A stretch of 64,000 nucleotides of DNA from Lucinisca nassula (GCA_963580285.1 OY757011.1:1764501-1828500); one strand, 5' to 3'. Positions 30,745 to 41,825 are shown, counted from the stretch's first letter. Numbers and translations: made by a program. The notes: generated by a model not told the origin, from the sequence alone.

Positions 30745-32659
30745 AAGTAGAAGTAAAACAAAGATCAGGAATTGATACACTTAACTTACTCCACCCATAA
30801 AAGACACCAAAGGGAAAGAAATACAAACATTAAGCGACCAGACCATAATGGAAACCTAAACAAAGGAAGGCCATAAGGACAGTTACTTTCCCACAAAATG
30901 GCCATATGGCCATCCAAAACCAAAAGACACAAGTGATACACACAGTAAGTAACAAACAACAACATAAATAAATCGCCACAGAAGAGCCGCATTGGAACAG
31001 TCAGTGGAAGATTTCCACTGGGGGGCTTAAATCGATTTTACGTGGCCACAATCCTCGCCCTTACTTCCGTCGCTATTTAGACAAATAATTTGTTCAGTCC
31101 GCATGAAGGCCTCCTAACTCATCAGTGCAACATCTCCGTGAACACAAAAATCAAAGAACCACAGAGGTGAGACAACGGTGAGGACCCGACAGCAAGAAAC
31201 CACCGAAATGCTGGAGCAAAAGAAAACCAACAGATAGACTCCGATGAGCCCGACCAGAGACAGAGCATCAGGCACCAACCAACATTATCTCTCTAATTTT
31301 CAATAAGCCTTTACGTTGGAGCCGTCATAGAATCTGAGGCCTGACCCACCGGCCTGCAATTAAAGAGGGAAGCAAAGTTGCCAACCGTGATTGGGTTAAC
31401 TACCATGCATGCAGTATGTCGTATAATATCCATGTTGTACCCAATCTCTCCACATCGAAGAACGACCCCACGAAACTGGGTGCCGGAGCCACTGCGGCCA
31501 TACACCCCCCCGAACCCACACACCAAGTCACCACAAAACCCGGGCTCCGACAGACCCTGTTGCAGAAGAGATTTAAGTCCAATATTGAATTTTGAAACCA
31601 AACCAGAATGGCGTCTATAAAATTTTGAAAAGGCTTTGCGTAGTTTATGGTACCGATAACCCTGATTAAGGAGCCCAGCCGCCAATAATTTACCACGCGT
31701 GCTGAAGTCAGTTACATGACTACACACTCTAGCAAATCAAATTAATTGCGAAATACAAACGCCATAGGATGGCGCACGAGGAACATCACCATCCAAAAAA
31801 GGAAAACCCACAATCTCAAAATCAAAGTCATCGCGTTTATCATAAATTTTGCACGAAACAAATCCATCTGCAATAGATAGATGTAAATCCAAAAACGGTG
31901 CCTCGGTATCAGAAGAATTTGCTTTATTCAACCGAAGTTCTAGGGGGCAAATCTGACTGATCAAACCATCAAAATAGGCATTATCAATATTTAACAAATC
32001 ATCTAAATATTTAGAAGTAGAGCTAAAAGCTTCAATAATTTCAGATTGGTTATCAATGGAAAGCGACAAAATGAAGTCTCTTTCATAACAATACAAGAAC
32101 AGATCAGCCACAAGAGGTGCGCATTGAGTACCCATCGGAATACCCACAATTTGCCCAAACAACTTAGTACCGAATCTAACACAAACACCGTCAAGTAGAA
32201 AGGTGAGGGCATCACACACTTTCTGGCACGACCAAAGTGTATAATTCTTATGCTCTTTAGAAGTGAAAAATGCATTTCTGACTTTACATGCAAGATAGAG
32301 AGAATCTTCTCTGTGAAAAGCCCATTCAACTAAATCATTAAGCTTTTCCGTTATAAGACTATGAGGAAGTGTAGTACAAAGAGTGAAAAAATCGTAGGTA
32401 GACAGACTAGAAGCACGAAAATGTCTAGATTTCAATTTATTTAAAACCTCATTCGAATTTTTTATAGACCAAAACAGATTTCTTCCTGATCTTTCAAAGA
32501 CTCCATCACAGTATTTAATTACATGCGCCCTAACAGCAGCAAGACAGGAAGTTAATAATTTAGAAAGTTCAGTGGTAGTGCAAGAGCTAGAATTTGCAAT
32601 AAACCGCGCTCTGCAAGGCCCCCCATGAAGTCCTGGCAACCAGTACAGCACAGGAAGCC
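30745..32659 (-). mobile_element. PLE-type element with A-to-G altered patches
   Basis: The copy that reaches furthest 5' into the RT frame. It lies in the 5' untranslated part of the mariner, in opposite orientation. On the minus strand it runs from before the RT motif STYDFFTL to TTTGTTTTACTTCTACTTTT. Compared with the copies at 13873, 21165 and 59326 it carries dense patches of T-to-C change on the plus strand (A-to-G on its own sense strand), mainly at 31446-31560, 31594-31607, 31672-31702, 31805-31818 and 32150-32205. Between patches it is nearly unchanged. Confidence 0.9.
31311..32651 (-). pseudogene. Penelope-type reverse transcriptase (longest copy)
   Basis: Two frames, 32651-31737 (304 codons) and 31727-31311 (138 codons), separated by a frameshift near 31732. 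Motifs in order: STYDFFTLCTTLP (RT motif A; other copies have DFSTLYTTLP), GIPMGTQCAPLVADL, KYLDDLL with the catalytic aspartates, then APFLDLHLSI and KIYDKRDDFDF. The DFSTLYT and GIPMG motifs point to the Penelope-like group rather than LTR or LINE reverse transcriptases. No GIY-YIG endonuclease is visible, because the frame ends at SMTAPT soon after the RT. Residues at about 60-100 of the second frame are altered by the A-to-G patch (many Lys, Asn, Tyr and Ile to Gly, Ser, Cys and Val). The family name is my inference. Confidence 0.7.
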
Positions 32660-32755
32660 TTTATTACTTTATTTGACTAAAATGAGTTCAAGTTTACCTG
32701 CAATAACGTAGAAATTCTAGACTTTGAAAATTGATACTAGCACGTTTTTGAGAAA

Positions 32756-33807
32756 ATGGACAAAATCTGGCATCGTGGTGTCATCAAGTACCTCCATAAA
32801 AAGGGGTTAGCTCCTAAGGACATTGATGCCGATATGGTTGCTACATAAGGGGATGATGCTCCTTCGTATGCAACCGTGAAAAGGTGGGCAGCAAATTTTC
32901 AGATGGCCAAGGACAGCCTTGTGGATGATGACCGGTGTGGACGACCCACAACGGCAACAACTGAGGAAACCATCAGCCAAGTGCACAGGGCCGTGATGAA
33001 TGACAGGCGTTTAACTGTGAATCAGTTAGCTAACACTTTTGGCATCTCCCGTGAACGAGTAGAGAACATTCTACACAGTGAATTAGGAATGTCGAAGGTT
33101 TCCGCCAGATGGGTGCCACGGCTTTTAACGCCTGACCAAAAAAGTTGACCAGACTGAACCTGTCACAAGCCAACTTGGTTATTTTTAAAGCAGACCAAAA
33201 TGGTTTTCTTGACCGTTTTGTCACTCAGGATGAGTGTTGGGTTCATCACTTTGAGCCAGAGACCAAAAGACAATCCATGCAATGGAAGCACCCTGGCTCA
33301 CCCCCTCCAAAGAAGGCATAGGTCGTCTCCTCTGCAGGGAAGGTGATGGCATCAGTGTTCTGGGATGCCAATGGTATAATATTCATAAATTACCTTCAAA
33401 AGGGCAGAACAATTAATGGGGAGTATTATGCAGATCTGCTAAAACAATTGCGAAAAGCAATTAAGGCTAAACGACCCGGAAAACTGACAAAAGGGGTCTT
33501 GTTCCATCAGGACACTGCGCCTGCTCATAAATCGGTTGTCGCAATGGCTGCTGTGCATGACCGTGGCTTCACACTTGTCGATCACCCTCCGTATTCACCT
33601 GATCTAGCTCCATCAGATTATTTCCTGTTTCCAAATATGAAAAAGCACTTGGCTGGGCAGCATTATCGGTCAGACGAGGAGGTGGTAGCTGCTGTGGTGG
33701 AGTTTTTCAGGGACCAAGATGAGACCTTCTATACAACTGGGATCGAAGGACTCCAGCATCGCTGGAGGAAGTGTGTGGACAGGAAGGGAGACTATGTTGA
33801 AAAATAA
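32756..33807 (+). pseudogene. mariner transposase (DD34D), inactivated
   Basis: The start MDKIWHRGVIKYLHKKGLAP opens the N-terminal helix-turn-helix domain. The catalytic domain has SVFWDANG (first Asp), LFHQDTAPAH (second Asp) and YSPDLAPSDYFLF (third Asp). I count 34 residues between the second and third, which defines mariner. Lesions: stop at 32846, a frameshift in an A-run near 33140 and a stop near 33319. The last 154 codons are open. It would cut and paste the element at TA sites. Confidence 0.92.
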
Positions 33808-33874
33808 GGCACTTTCAGCATGGACAAACTATTGGATCTTGGCCAGGCTCAGAACTTTTCAGCCTACACTCGTA

Positions 33875-36671
33875 AAAAGAAATAAATAGCCATTTTGAAT
33901 AAAATTCAGGGTGGGTTAGAGACGACGGAAAAAAATAGTTTTCTGAAATATACAAACTTGCGTTTTATTTTAACAGAAGCACATAATAGCTAGAAAAATT
34001 ACGACTTTTGCACATAAACAGGTATTGAGTGGTAAATAAGTAACACAAGTAATATTACTTTGGATACACGATCAACATAAGCAATAAGTTTATTTGAATT
34101 ATATGTAAAAAGTCGCGGACATTATAGTGATTTTGCTTCTATAAGTCAAGTAGTTTACAAAACGTGATCAACTGACAATATAGCTGAAAGTGTCATTTTC
34201 TTTCGCTTTTGGATCTAACTAATGTAACAGTGCATTTTCAGTCATATGCTTTTAAAACTGGGTGTTGCTATTACGCCAAAAAAGCCTCGGTATATACTTG
34301 CATGTATAAAATTGCTCTCCTGACAGATAATCTGCTTTCTAAAGCAGGTGAAACATTAAAATACCTATCTAGCACATATAAACCCCCAACATCCGCATGG
34401 CCTTATGTACTCAACAATCAAGTATCTAAAATTAATGATGCACTGCGAGAATATAGTATCGAACATTACACTGCATTCAGAGTAATACTTTTCTATACGT
34501 AAGTCTGAAAAAGTAACCAGCTGGAAGAAAATAACACGTCTTGAGAAGTTTGCAAATAAGTTCTCAGAAATGTAAACGAATGCATGGCTGTAAATGGCAG
34601 CTATGATGGTCTCGGACATTACCATACACGGTAAAGGGACATGCTATGCCACCGTACCATTTCTACCTATAAAATTGAAAAGGAATCTGATATTATAGTT
34701 GTTGTGTCTAGTTTACATAATAAAGAGTAAACCAGCATACTATAAAATATACATATTTATTTTAGGTGGGGATTTTCAATACAATTTATAATGTTCGGAA
34801 AATAATTTTAGTAGTATAAACTACACTAAGTCTTGCAATTTTTTTTTTTTTTTTTACATTCAAGATATGCACTTGGAAATACGAATTGGAGAGTTGAAGT
34901 GCCTTCTTAACATGGCACATTTTATATTGAAAATTTAAAATACTAATTCTGGCAAATGATATTTGGGGAAAGATTATAAGCTATGGGACTCAAATCCAAA
35001 TTCGAAAATACGGATTATTTAAATCAAGATTGTTACTGTTTGCAGCTATTGGTAGAAACGTAGCAAACGTGTATATTACTAAACTTATTCATCTTACACA
35101 ACTGAGGTCGCAAAATTCAAAATATTTCATTTAGTTGCAGTCATTATCCTGGTTAGTCAGCATACCAAACATGTCATGTTCGATACCAAATGTAGCGGAC
35201 ATTTCATCGCATACCGCCACTGCTTATTGCAATACAATAATGATCTTGCGAGCATGCAAATGTTGTTCATTAATATTGATTTTTGGTGGCTTATTCTTAA
35301 TTGAACAATATAAATTGTGACAAATAATATTGGGAAAGGTAAAAAGTCTCTGTGTAGATATTTAAAAACAAAATATGACTTAAAAATGTTTTTCCTTTAC
35401 TGTGATATTGTCTGCCGACTCCCTCACCCATCAAACACCGGAAAAGGCAACCATGTCGAATGCAGACACTTTCTACTACGTTATCTGGTAATGGAAAGCT
35501 GTGCCACGTGCGAGCAATGTGATCAAGCTGTTAGACTAACAATTTTCGGTATTGAACATTACCGGTCTCGAACATTACAAAACATTGGAAATGAGGGAAA
35601 TTCAACATCAAAATATTATGTTAGTTCAAGATAATGTGCTTTTGTTAGTCACACATTGCGTGAGTTTCTTTCAATCAAGCATTTTTGTCGATACATAATC
35701 AATGATCGCGAACATTATATGCGTTTTTGCAACAAATCCATGCATATTATGTATGACATGTATTTTAATTGCCAATTGTACAGGTAGCACCAAACGACCT
35801 TATATGCTTATAATGATATAGAACCTTGATTTGGTCACATTTCCGTGAATAAAAACTTCAAAGTTGTTTTGAAATATTAAGAAGAAAAGCGTCGTCTCGT
35901 GCATTACAATGCTTAATTAAATTTCGGCGACAGCCATAATCGGGGAGAAATACTTAGTAAGACTACAAGTGGTCCTGCTAAAGATAGTTATTTCCCTACC
36001 CAGAATATGTAATTTTTTATCGAAACCACCTAACCCTTTCCTCTCTAGTGGAATTGCATATTTGTAAGTGCGCAAACAAAGAGAATTCGAAAAGCGACAG
36101 TCTCGAACATTACAAAACTAGGTTTTCCCGCGACCCATTTTCCTTAAAAGGTACTTTTCAACAAGAGGTTTATCATGATATCTTTGGGACATGTTGTTCT
36201 GTCATGTAAACGTATGCATTGGTTAAAAATGACTGCTTGATATCAGAAAATGTACGGCGACTGCAATATCCCAATTTATTTGAGAATAAGTGTAAAATGG
36301 TCTTCAAATAAGCACAAAACATTCTGTAAAATACCATAAAAAGCATTCTTTGAACTGCAGAAATTCTGTATTTAAAATGGCGATTTTTTTTTGTTTTAAA
36401 ACTTACAGTTGCGGCGTCACTTGTGACGTAATTTGCTGCGCACTACTATGTTCCGGTATAACCGTGAGCATGGTTAGTGTAGGCCTACTAATAAGTTATA
36501 TAATTTAAAAGGAATTTCTTTTTTTTCGGCGGATACCGAAAATATTTGATCTCGCGTGTCTCCCCAACACACTCGATGAAACGTTCTTAGCATCAACCTT
36601 TAAAAAGTAAATATTCTCTTTGTCTTCATTTCTTCACGTTGTAATAGTATAACTATGCTATATAGATGATG
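33875..36671. other. 2.8 kb without recognised genes or repeats
   Basis: AT-rich unique-looking DNA. Frames of 97 codons (34209-34502) and 105 codons (35317-35634) contain no motif I know and no splice context that I can support. A poly-T run lies at about 34840-34855. The GAACATTA(C/T) string recurs at 34460, 35563, 35574, 35711 and 36106, often after TCG or TCTC. This is the best candidate in the window for non-repeat DNA. Confidence 0.4.
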
Positions 36672-36827
36672 TAATAAAGAGGTTATGATATGGTGAAGTT
36701 GTGCATCTAAGTCATATTGGCACCGGAAGTCATACTGGCCCTCGGGATAAAGCCCTCGGGCCAATATGACATACCGGTGCCAATATGACTTAGAAGCACA
36801 CCTTTACCGAATAATAACCTCTAATTA
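36672..36827. mobile_element. Foldback MITE with long arms
   Basis: About 156 bp: TAATAAAGAGGTTATG at the left and ATAATAACCTCTAATTATTA at the right, and inside them GTCATATTGGCACCGG with its inverse, around GGCCCTCGGGATAAAGCCCT. Almost the whole unit folds on itself. It abuts repeat K copy 2; copy 1 lacks it. Confidence 0.8.
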
Positions 36828-37290
36828 TTACATACTTACTATAGGAAAATTACATTAGAATCTTTCAATACAGGCTCATTTTTTCGCTATTTTGATGGCA
36901 CAGTCATGTGACGGGGCCAAAATCCATATACTAGGGATTTTTGGCACTGCCTTTCCATATTGGCACTACTCCACTCTGTTACTATAGCAATAGATTGCTA
37001 ATGCCGTACTCCATAAGTTTCAACGCAGAAAAATCACTTGAAGCAATGTCAACCCGACTTCTGGACCTAGACAGAGCGATAGAAGACAGTGATAACAATA
37101 GATTTCGAGAAAAGTCTGATATTTCGTGGCAAGCATGAAAAATGAAAAACAAAATATTTTTAAAAGAAGTTCACTCACGAATGGGAAGCATTGGGAAGGA
37201 CGATGCCTTCAAGCACAGCAGGGATGTCCCAACATTTGAAACAATAAGGTCTTGCCAACAACATTAAACGAACAGATCCCTTCACTTCTG
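36827..37290. repeat. Dispersed repeat K, copy 2
   Basis: Matches 29688-30150. It stops at CAGATCCCTTCACTT, after which the tandem array begins. Here 15 additional bases (CCATATACTAGGG region, 36923-36937) are present that copy 1 lacks. Confidence 0.75.
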
Positions 37291-37294
37291 AAAA

Positions 37295-37985
37295 GCTTTT
37301 CATACTCGTGACCTTCCAATGTGACCTTGACCTGGTGTCGGCATGATTCATTTATAGGCCATGCACATGAGCTCACTGAGGGGAATAATTGACCGAAGTT
37401 TAATAAAAATCCTTTGAAGGGTAAAGGAGATATGGAACTGACCAAAATAATCAAAGTTTTAAACTCGTGACCTTCAAATGTGACCTTGACCTTGAGTTGG
37501 CATGGTTCATTTATGGGTTCTGCAAATTAGCTCACTTAGAGGGATGTTTGACAAACGTTTAACGAGAATCCCTGCAGGGGTAAAGGAGATATGAAATGGA
37601 CACAAAATTAGAAGTTTCAATCTCTTGACCTTTAAATGTGACCTTGACTTTGTGTCGGCATGATTCATTTATGGGTTCTGCACATCAGCTCACTGAGAAG
37701 AATATTGACCAGTTTTTAATGAAAATCCTTCCAAGGATAACGGAGATATAGAACTGACACAAAATTCAAAGTTTCAAACTCATGACCTTCAACTGTGACC
37801 TTGACCTTGAGTTGGCATGGTTCAGCTCACTGAGACGAATGATTGACCAAAGTTTAATGTCAATTTCAAGGGGTTCAGGAGATATGGAGCGGACAAGAAA
37901 GTGTTACGGACAGACAAACGGACGGACTGGCCCGGACGGACAGACAAACGGACAGACGAAGGCCATTCCTATAATCTCCGCTCCG
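37295..37985. repeat. Tandem array of about 155-bp units ending in (GGAC)n
   Basis: Four units starting near 37305, 37460, 37620 and 37777. Each has CTCGTGACCTTCAAATGTGA, CCTTGACCTTGAGTTGGCAT, an AGCTCACTGAG block and AAAGGAGATATGGAA. The array ends in GGACAGACAAACGGACGGAC repeats and CTCCGCTCCGCTTCACGACG. This layout (short tandem core of about 160 bp plus a tetranucleotide tract) resembles the pearl-type elements described from bivalves. Confidence 0.75.
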
Positions 37986-38011
37986 CTTCACGACGGGGGA
38001 TTAAAAATGAT

Positions 38012-38322
38012 TTGTTTGTTTTGTTTGATTTGAGGTTTAACGTCCCCGTCAACACTGTAAAGGTCATTTTGGAGACGTTGCTTCCAATTTTGTGGGACTT
38101 TTACCCGACATTGAGATGAAATGACATCTCAAGCCCTGTCGCCCAATGAAACCAATAGGGTTTATTAGCATGGACGGTCTACCTCGCACCGCGGTTCCTG
38201 GACAGGCTTAGATCCTCTAAGCGGTTTACCAGTACTAGTGTGCGGGCCGGATTCAGCTCTGCGTGGAAGCATCATGCAGCCTATATATTTCTTCAAGCCC
38301 CTATGGGCGGGGGCTTGATTAA
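38012..38322 (-). repeat. SINE family C, full length
   Basis: The most complete copy. On the plus strand it runs from TTGTTTGATTTGAGGTTTAA to CAAGCCCCTATGGGCGGGGG. It directly follows the tandem array. Confidence 0.85.
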
Positions 38323-38719
38323 AAATGATACTGTTATCCAAGAATCATCATTGGTTTCCTCCCATATTACCAAAAAACTTCAAAAAATTTAATGATGAAG
38401 GTTAAAAAATAAGTTTAAATATCTTAGCGATTGGAAAAAGCATTTTATCTTCCTAAGTTGCAATATTGTTTTGAAAAATGTTTTTAAATATCACTTCAGA
38501 CATCCTGCAATCTACCTCAGAACAAATTGCAGTGAAAGAGCGCAAAGGTGATAACCAGAGTTAACTTTCAAAATACACTACAGTATCATGCTAAGTTACC
38601 CCCACCCACTTTAAAAGACCTGTAGCTCGAATAAAACCAACCTTGCGCACGACCAGAGGTATGCCATAATAAAGTACACATGTTATGCTGTTTACCGGCA
38701 AAAAATAAAAAAAATTTAG
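38323..38719. other. Unassigned sequence
   Basis: No gene or repeat recognised. Confidence 0.4.
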
Positions 38720-38920
38720 TACAAGGCCAGAATACCCCCAAATGGGCATCCCACTTTAGGGGTGTTAGGTTGTGTTTTCTTCAAAATCTATTTGGAAACT
38801 GGCGGAATGTTTTGCAAACAGTGTAGGCCCTAATCAGATGCCGCGCTCTGCTGCGTCTGATCTGGGCCTGCACTGTTTGCCAGGGTACCCGTTTAGGGGT
38901 TTCTGGTACTAAATGGGTTA
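38720..38920. mobile_element. MITE family H, second copy
   Basis: Shares GGTGTTAGGTTGTGTTTTC-like, GCAAACAGTGTAGGCCCT and TCTGATCTGGGCCTGCACTG with the 29173 copy and ends TGGTACTAAATGGGTTA. The left end is diverged. Confidence 0.75.
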
Positions 38921-39284
38921 ATGAAAACTAGTGTAAAACATTGGATAAAAGTATAAAGCAAGCTTAAACTACACTACGCACATTCAGATGACGCACTTAG
39001 GAGCGGTGCGGTACAGTGCCAGCCTCAACATTCTAAACGCAATCTAGAAGACGATAACGCTATCAAAAAAGCTTTTAAGAGCAAAGTAGGTTGTGAGCTG
39101 TCAAATGTCACATTGATAGCAAAGCACCATTATCGAGAGAGTGCAAAACATCTGATGCAATTAGAAATGCGTGATCCATACACGAAGAAAGCCGGGAAAC
39201 GAAAGATGAGCCAGATAAGCCAATTTACTTTCCATGGGATCCGAAAATGAATTCTAATGGAAAGAAACCTGACACTAAGTCACG
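38921..39284. other. Unassigned sequence
   Basis: No gene or repeat recognised. Confidence 0.4.
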
Positions 39285-39505
39285 TTAACAAGTCCCGAGA
39301 AATGTGCATCCCAGGGTTGGTCTATACATGTGTTCATTTTCTTTTTCTTTTTAGAATCGGCGAGGTGGTTCTAACGAGTACCCACAATCTTTGTGTTGAG
39401 CAGAAATAAGAAAACTATTGAATACCCCTGTAAAACCCCAGTTTTACTATATAAAAATGGGGTTTGAGGGGGTCGAAATTATATAGGCGTCTTTTTGTGA
39501 TGCAT
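39285..39505 (+). mobile_element. Chimeric foldback: A left end, B right end
   Basis: The left edge ACGTTAACAAGTCCCGAGAA is family A. From GGCGAGGTGGTTCTAACGAG on it is the right half of family B, ending TATAGGCGTCTTTTTGTGATG. The left half of the palindrome is missing. It could be a recombination within the shared palindrome or two overlapping insertions. Confidence 0.65.
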
Positions 39506-39633
39506 GTACTTACGCCCACACCCCCGATTATCGTGTACTTAAGAAACAGTCCATTGCCAAAGAAGAAAGCGTGTCTGCCAAATACATAATACTCTGGATT
39601 ATTGAAACATATTGCGCTGGTTATTCCGATCTA

Positions 39634-39979
39634 CAGTAGAACTTCGATGGCTCGAACACCGATAGCTCGTTTACCATGGATGTGTCGAACCCATTCTTGA
39701 GCCCCTAGCGAAATCCTCTATATAAGAAACAGTGGGGGATAATTAAGGAGATTTTAGTCTTTTATCTTGCAAATGTATGCTGTGTAAACTCATTAGAATC
39801 GCCTCGATGAGGCAATTCTAATGAGTACACACAGCATACATATTCATTATAGAACACCGAAAAGATGTCTAAAAGTATCTCGTTATGCCTCCTGACAGTA
39901 ACCTCAGTGGTTCGAACTACCCCTGTCTCGAACAGATTTTCGAGGTCCCAAAGGTGTTCGAGCCATTGAAGTTCGGCTG
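39634..39979. mobile_element. Foldback MITE family C with pogo-like ends
   Basis: 346 bp. The ends CAGTAGAACTTCGATGGCTC and its inverse, ending AAGTTCGGCTG, are flanked by TA. The CAGT and CTCGAAC pattern resembles pogo/Tigger terminal repeats. The centre (39774-39838) is a version of the shared palindrome (CTCATTAGAATCGCCTCGAT). It encodes nothing. A second copy is at 44816-45157. Confidence 0.85.
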
Positions 39980-39981
39980 TA

Positions 39982-40611
39982 ATTAATTTATATGAATCCG
40001 ACAAATGACAAGAGGTCTTTGGCATGTGTATTTTTCAAAGTTATACTGTGCTTGCGCTGTCAAGTAAAGCGAATAGGCGGTCGACCCTTCATACATATAG
40101 CCTCGTGAAGAGTTTCTCTATGTCTCGGCGAGCCCGAAAAGCTCTGACACAACTGCGTGTGTACAGCGGCTCGCCTGAGTCCTTGCATGTCGCCTCTGCG
40201 CAAGGACTTAGTCAACTGCGCGTATATGGAGGCTCGACTTTTAAAGTCCTTGCCTATCGCCTGTTCGACATTTATCCATTTCTCGTGAGCTGACTCGGAT
40301 GTTGTTTCTGCAATCTAATTTTTGGAGGAGAAGGCTACTGATGAACATCGATTCTTAAGAATTTATAGTTGTTTCTGTCTTAGTTAATCATTTTCTACTA
40401 CCTACATGCCTCGTAGATCCAATCATTCGTCTTAATTTCCCTGATCGTTTAGGTCGTTCTCTTTTCTAATGGCCATTCAACACGCACCTTTCTCTGTTAG
40501 GCGGTTCATGGTCAGATAATCTACTGGAATTATCAACAAAGGCTCCGCTGCCAAATCATATGTTGTATTGGTGAGTATGAGTCAGTATATACGAACATAT
40601 ATACCCTTTAA
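39982..40611. other. Unassigned sequence
   Basis: A frame of 89 codons at 40024-40293 contains two Leu/Arg/Val-Tyr repeats (QLRVYSGS and QLRVYGGS) and an internal GAGTCCTTG/CAAGGACT inverted pair. There is no homology I recognise, so I do not call it a gene. Confidence 0.4.
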
Positions 40612-40895
40612 TCACATGACGTCGTTGATAAGCAGTGGATAACTTCGCGTAATAAAAATCGTATAACAACACTTTGGCGGGATTAAGTAACGTCATGACG
40701 ACATCCGTGTCAACCATGCATTTTTTTTTTCTTTCAAAAAACAGTCAAATTTAAAGGCCATAAAATCAATTTTAAAGTGGCCATATGATAAACAGAATCT
40801 TACTCTCGTGGGCATTTCATATGAAAGTTATGAAACTCGCCGAAGGCTCGTTTCATAAATGTCATATGAAATAACCACTCATGTAAGATTCTTTA
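40612..40895 (+). repeat. Dispersed repeat J, unfilled copy
   Basis: Continuous counterpart of 11450-11569 plus 11853-12010, without the B element. The 3' part is a loose palindrome of about 90 bp (TTACTCTCGTGGGCATTTCA against ACCACTCATGTAAG). Confidence 0.8.
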
Positions 40896-40925
40896 TATAT
40901 GCTCGTATTTTCCACTTCCTGTATG

Positions 40926-41208
40926 CAGCCCCCGTCCATCGGGGCTTGAAGAAATAGATTGGCTGCATGATGCTTCCACGCAGAGCTAAAACCGACCCGC
41001 ACCCGTGTACTGGTAAACCGCTTAGAGAACCTAAGCCTGTCCAGTCAGTGCAATGCCGTCCATGCTTAAAGTCCTTATTGGTTTCATTGGGCGACAGGGC
41101 TTGAGATGTCATTTCATCTCAAAGTCGGGTAAAAGTCCCGCAAAGTTGCAAGCAATGTCTTCAAAATGACCTTAACAGTGTTAACGGGAACGTTAAACCT
41201 CAATTCTA
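40926..41208 (+). repeat. SINE family C
   Basis: From GCCCCCGTCCATCGGGGCTT to GTTAACGGGAACGTTAAACC. The tail lacks the AAAC repeats and runs straight into repeat D. Confidence 0.8.
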
Positions 41209-41545
41209 ACACAGCGCGCCTATATAAGCAATGGAAAATAACTGTGTTTTATTCTGCAACAAATCACGGCAAGGAAGAGCGTAACGAGTGACGTCATTAA
41301 AAACTACCAATTTGTGACGTCACTAGTCGATTTCCTTGACGTTAGAAGGTGTAACGTCATACTCTCGAGAAAAGGATATAAATGCATGTGTATCGGTCGA
41401 TAATTTTAGCGGGGTTTCTTCTGACAATGGGGAAAAGCTGTGAGATTTTGAAGGAAACAACAGCATAATTGCCGATTTTCAGTCTGTTAGATTTATTAAT
41501 CCACAAATTACAATTAGGGCTGATCTATTATAAATCAAACAAACA
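41209..41545. repeat. Dispersed repeat D, copy 1
   Basis: Starts AACACAGCGCGCCTATATAA and holds GACGTCATTAAAAACT, TGACGTCACTAGTCGATTT and AGCGGGGTTTCTTCTGAC. It matches 51970-52320. It is rich in CRE-like TGACGTCA sites (two per copy) and has no frame. Confidence 0.75.
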
Positions 41546-41825
41546 AATCCACTTCCTGTATGTCATCCTGTCCAGGAATGTTCGAGTGTCAAATGTCGTC
41601 GGTCCACAAATTCTAAAATGCTGTATAATATAATCAACTGTATAATAATAATTACTTTAACATAATCAACATTTTGGCGTCCGGCTGATATTGGCTTACA
41701 GTTGAGCAAAGTCTCCTGTCCTTGCAGCAGCTAAGGGTATAGGGGAGTATTGAGTTTATTTTTGTTATGTTTTGTCTTTGTGTGTGTACGAAAGCCTAGG
41801 AGGACCACTTTCAAAAAGAAAAAAA
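41546..41825. other. Unassigned sequence
   Basis: No gene or repeat recognised. Confidence 0.4.

Larger units (their letters stand above)
30670..33872 (+). mobile_element. mariner transposon, dead, split by a PLE
   Basis: The ends are inverted: CGAGGGTAGGCTGAAAAG at 30670 and its partner ending CTTTTCAGCCTACACTCG at 33872, extending about 35 bp with few mismatches. TA flanks both ends (30668-30669 and 33873-33874), the mariner target duplication. Without the PLE the element is about 1.29 kb, the usual mariner size. It holds a broken transposase frame. A partial second copy is at 43141-43820. Confidence 0.92.

Noticed and set aside
31446..31560. Explanation of the A-to-G patch as ordinary subfamily divergence or CpG decay
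   Set aside because: CpG decay and APOBEC or RIP act in the opposite direction (C to T), and ordinary divergence would not give about 34 of 35 changes of one type with unchanged flanks.
34209..35634. Candidate host exons (97- and 105-codon frames)
   Set aside because: No recognisable domain, no supporting splice sites that I could pair, and lengths within chance for AT-rich DNA.
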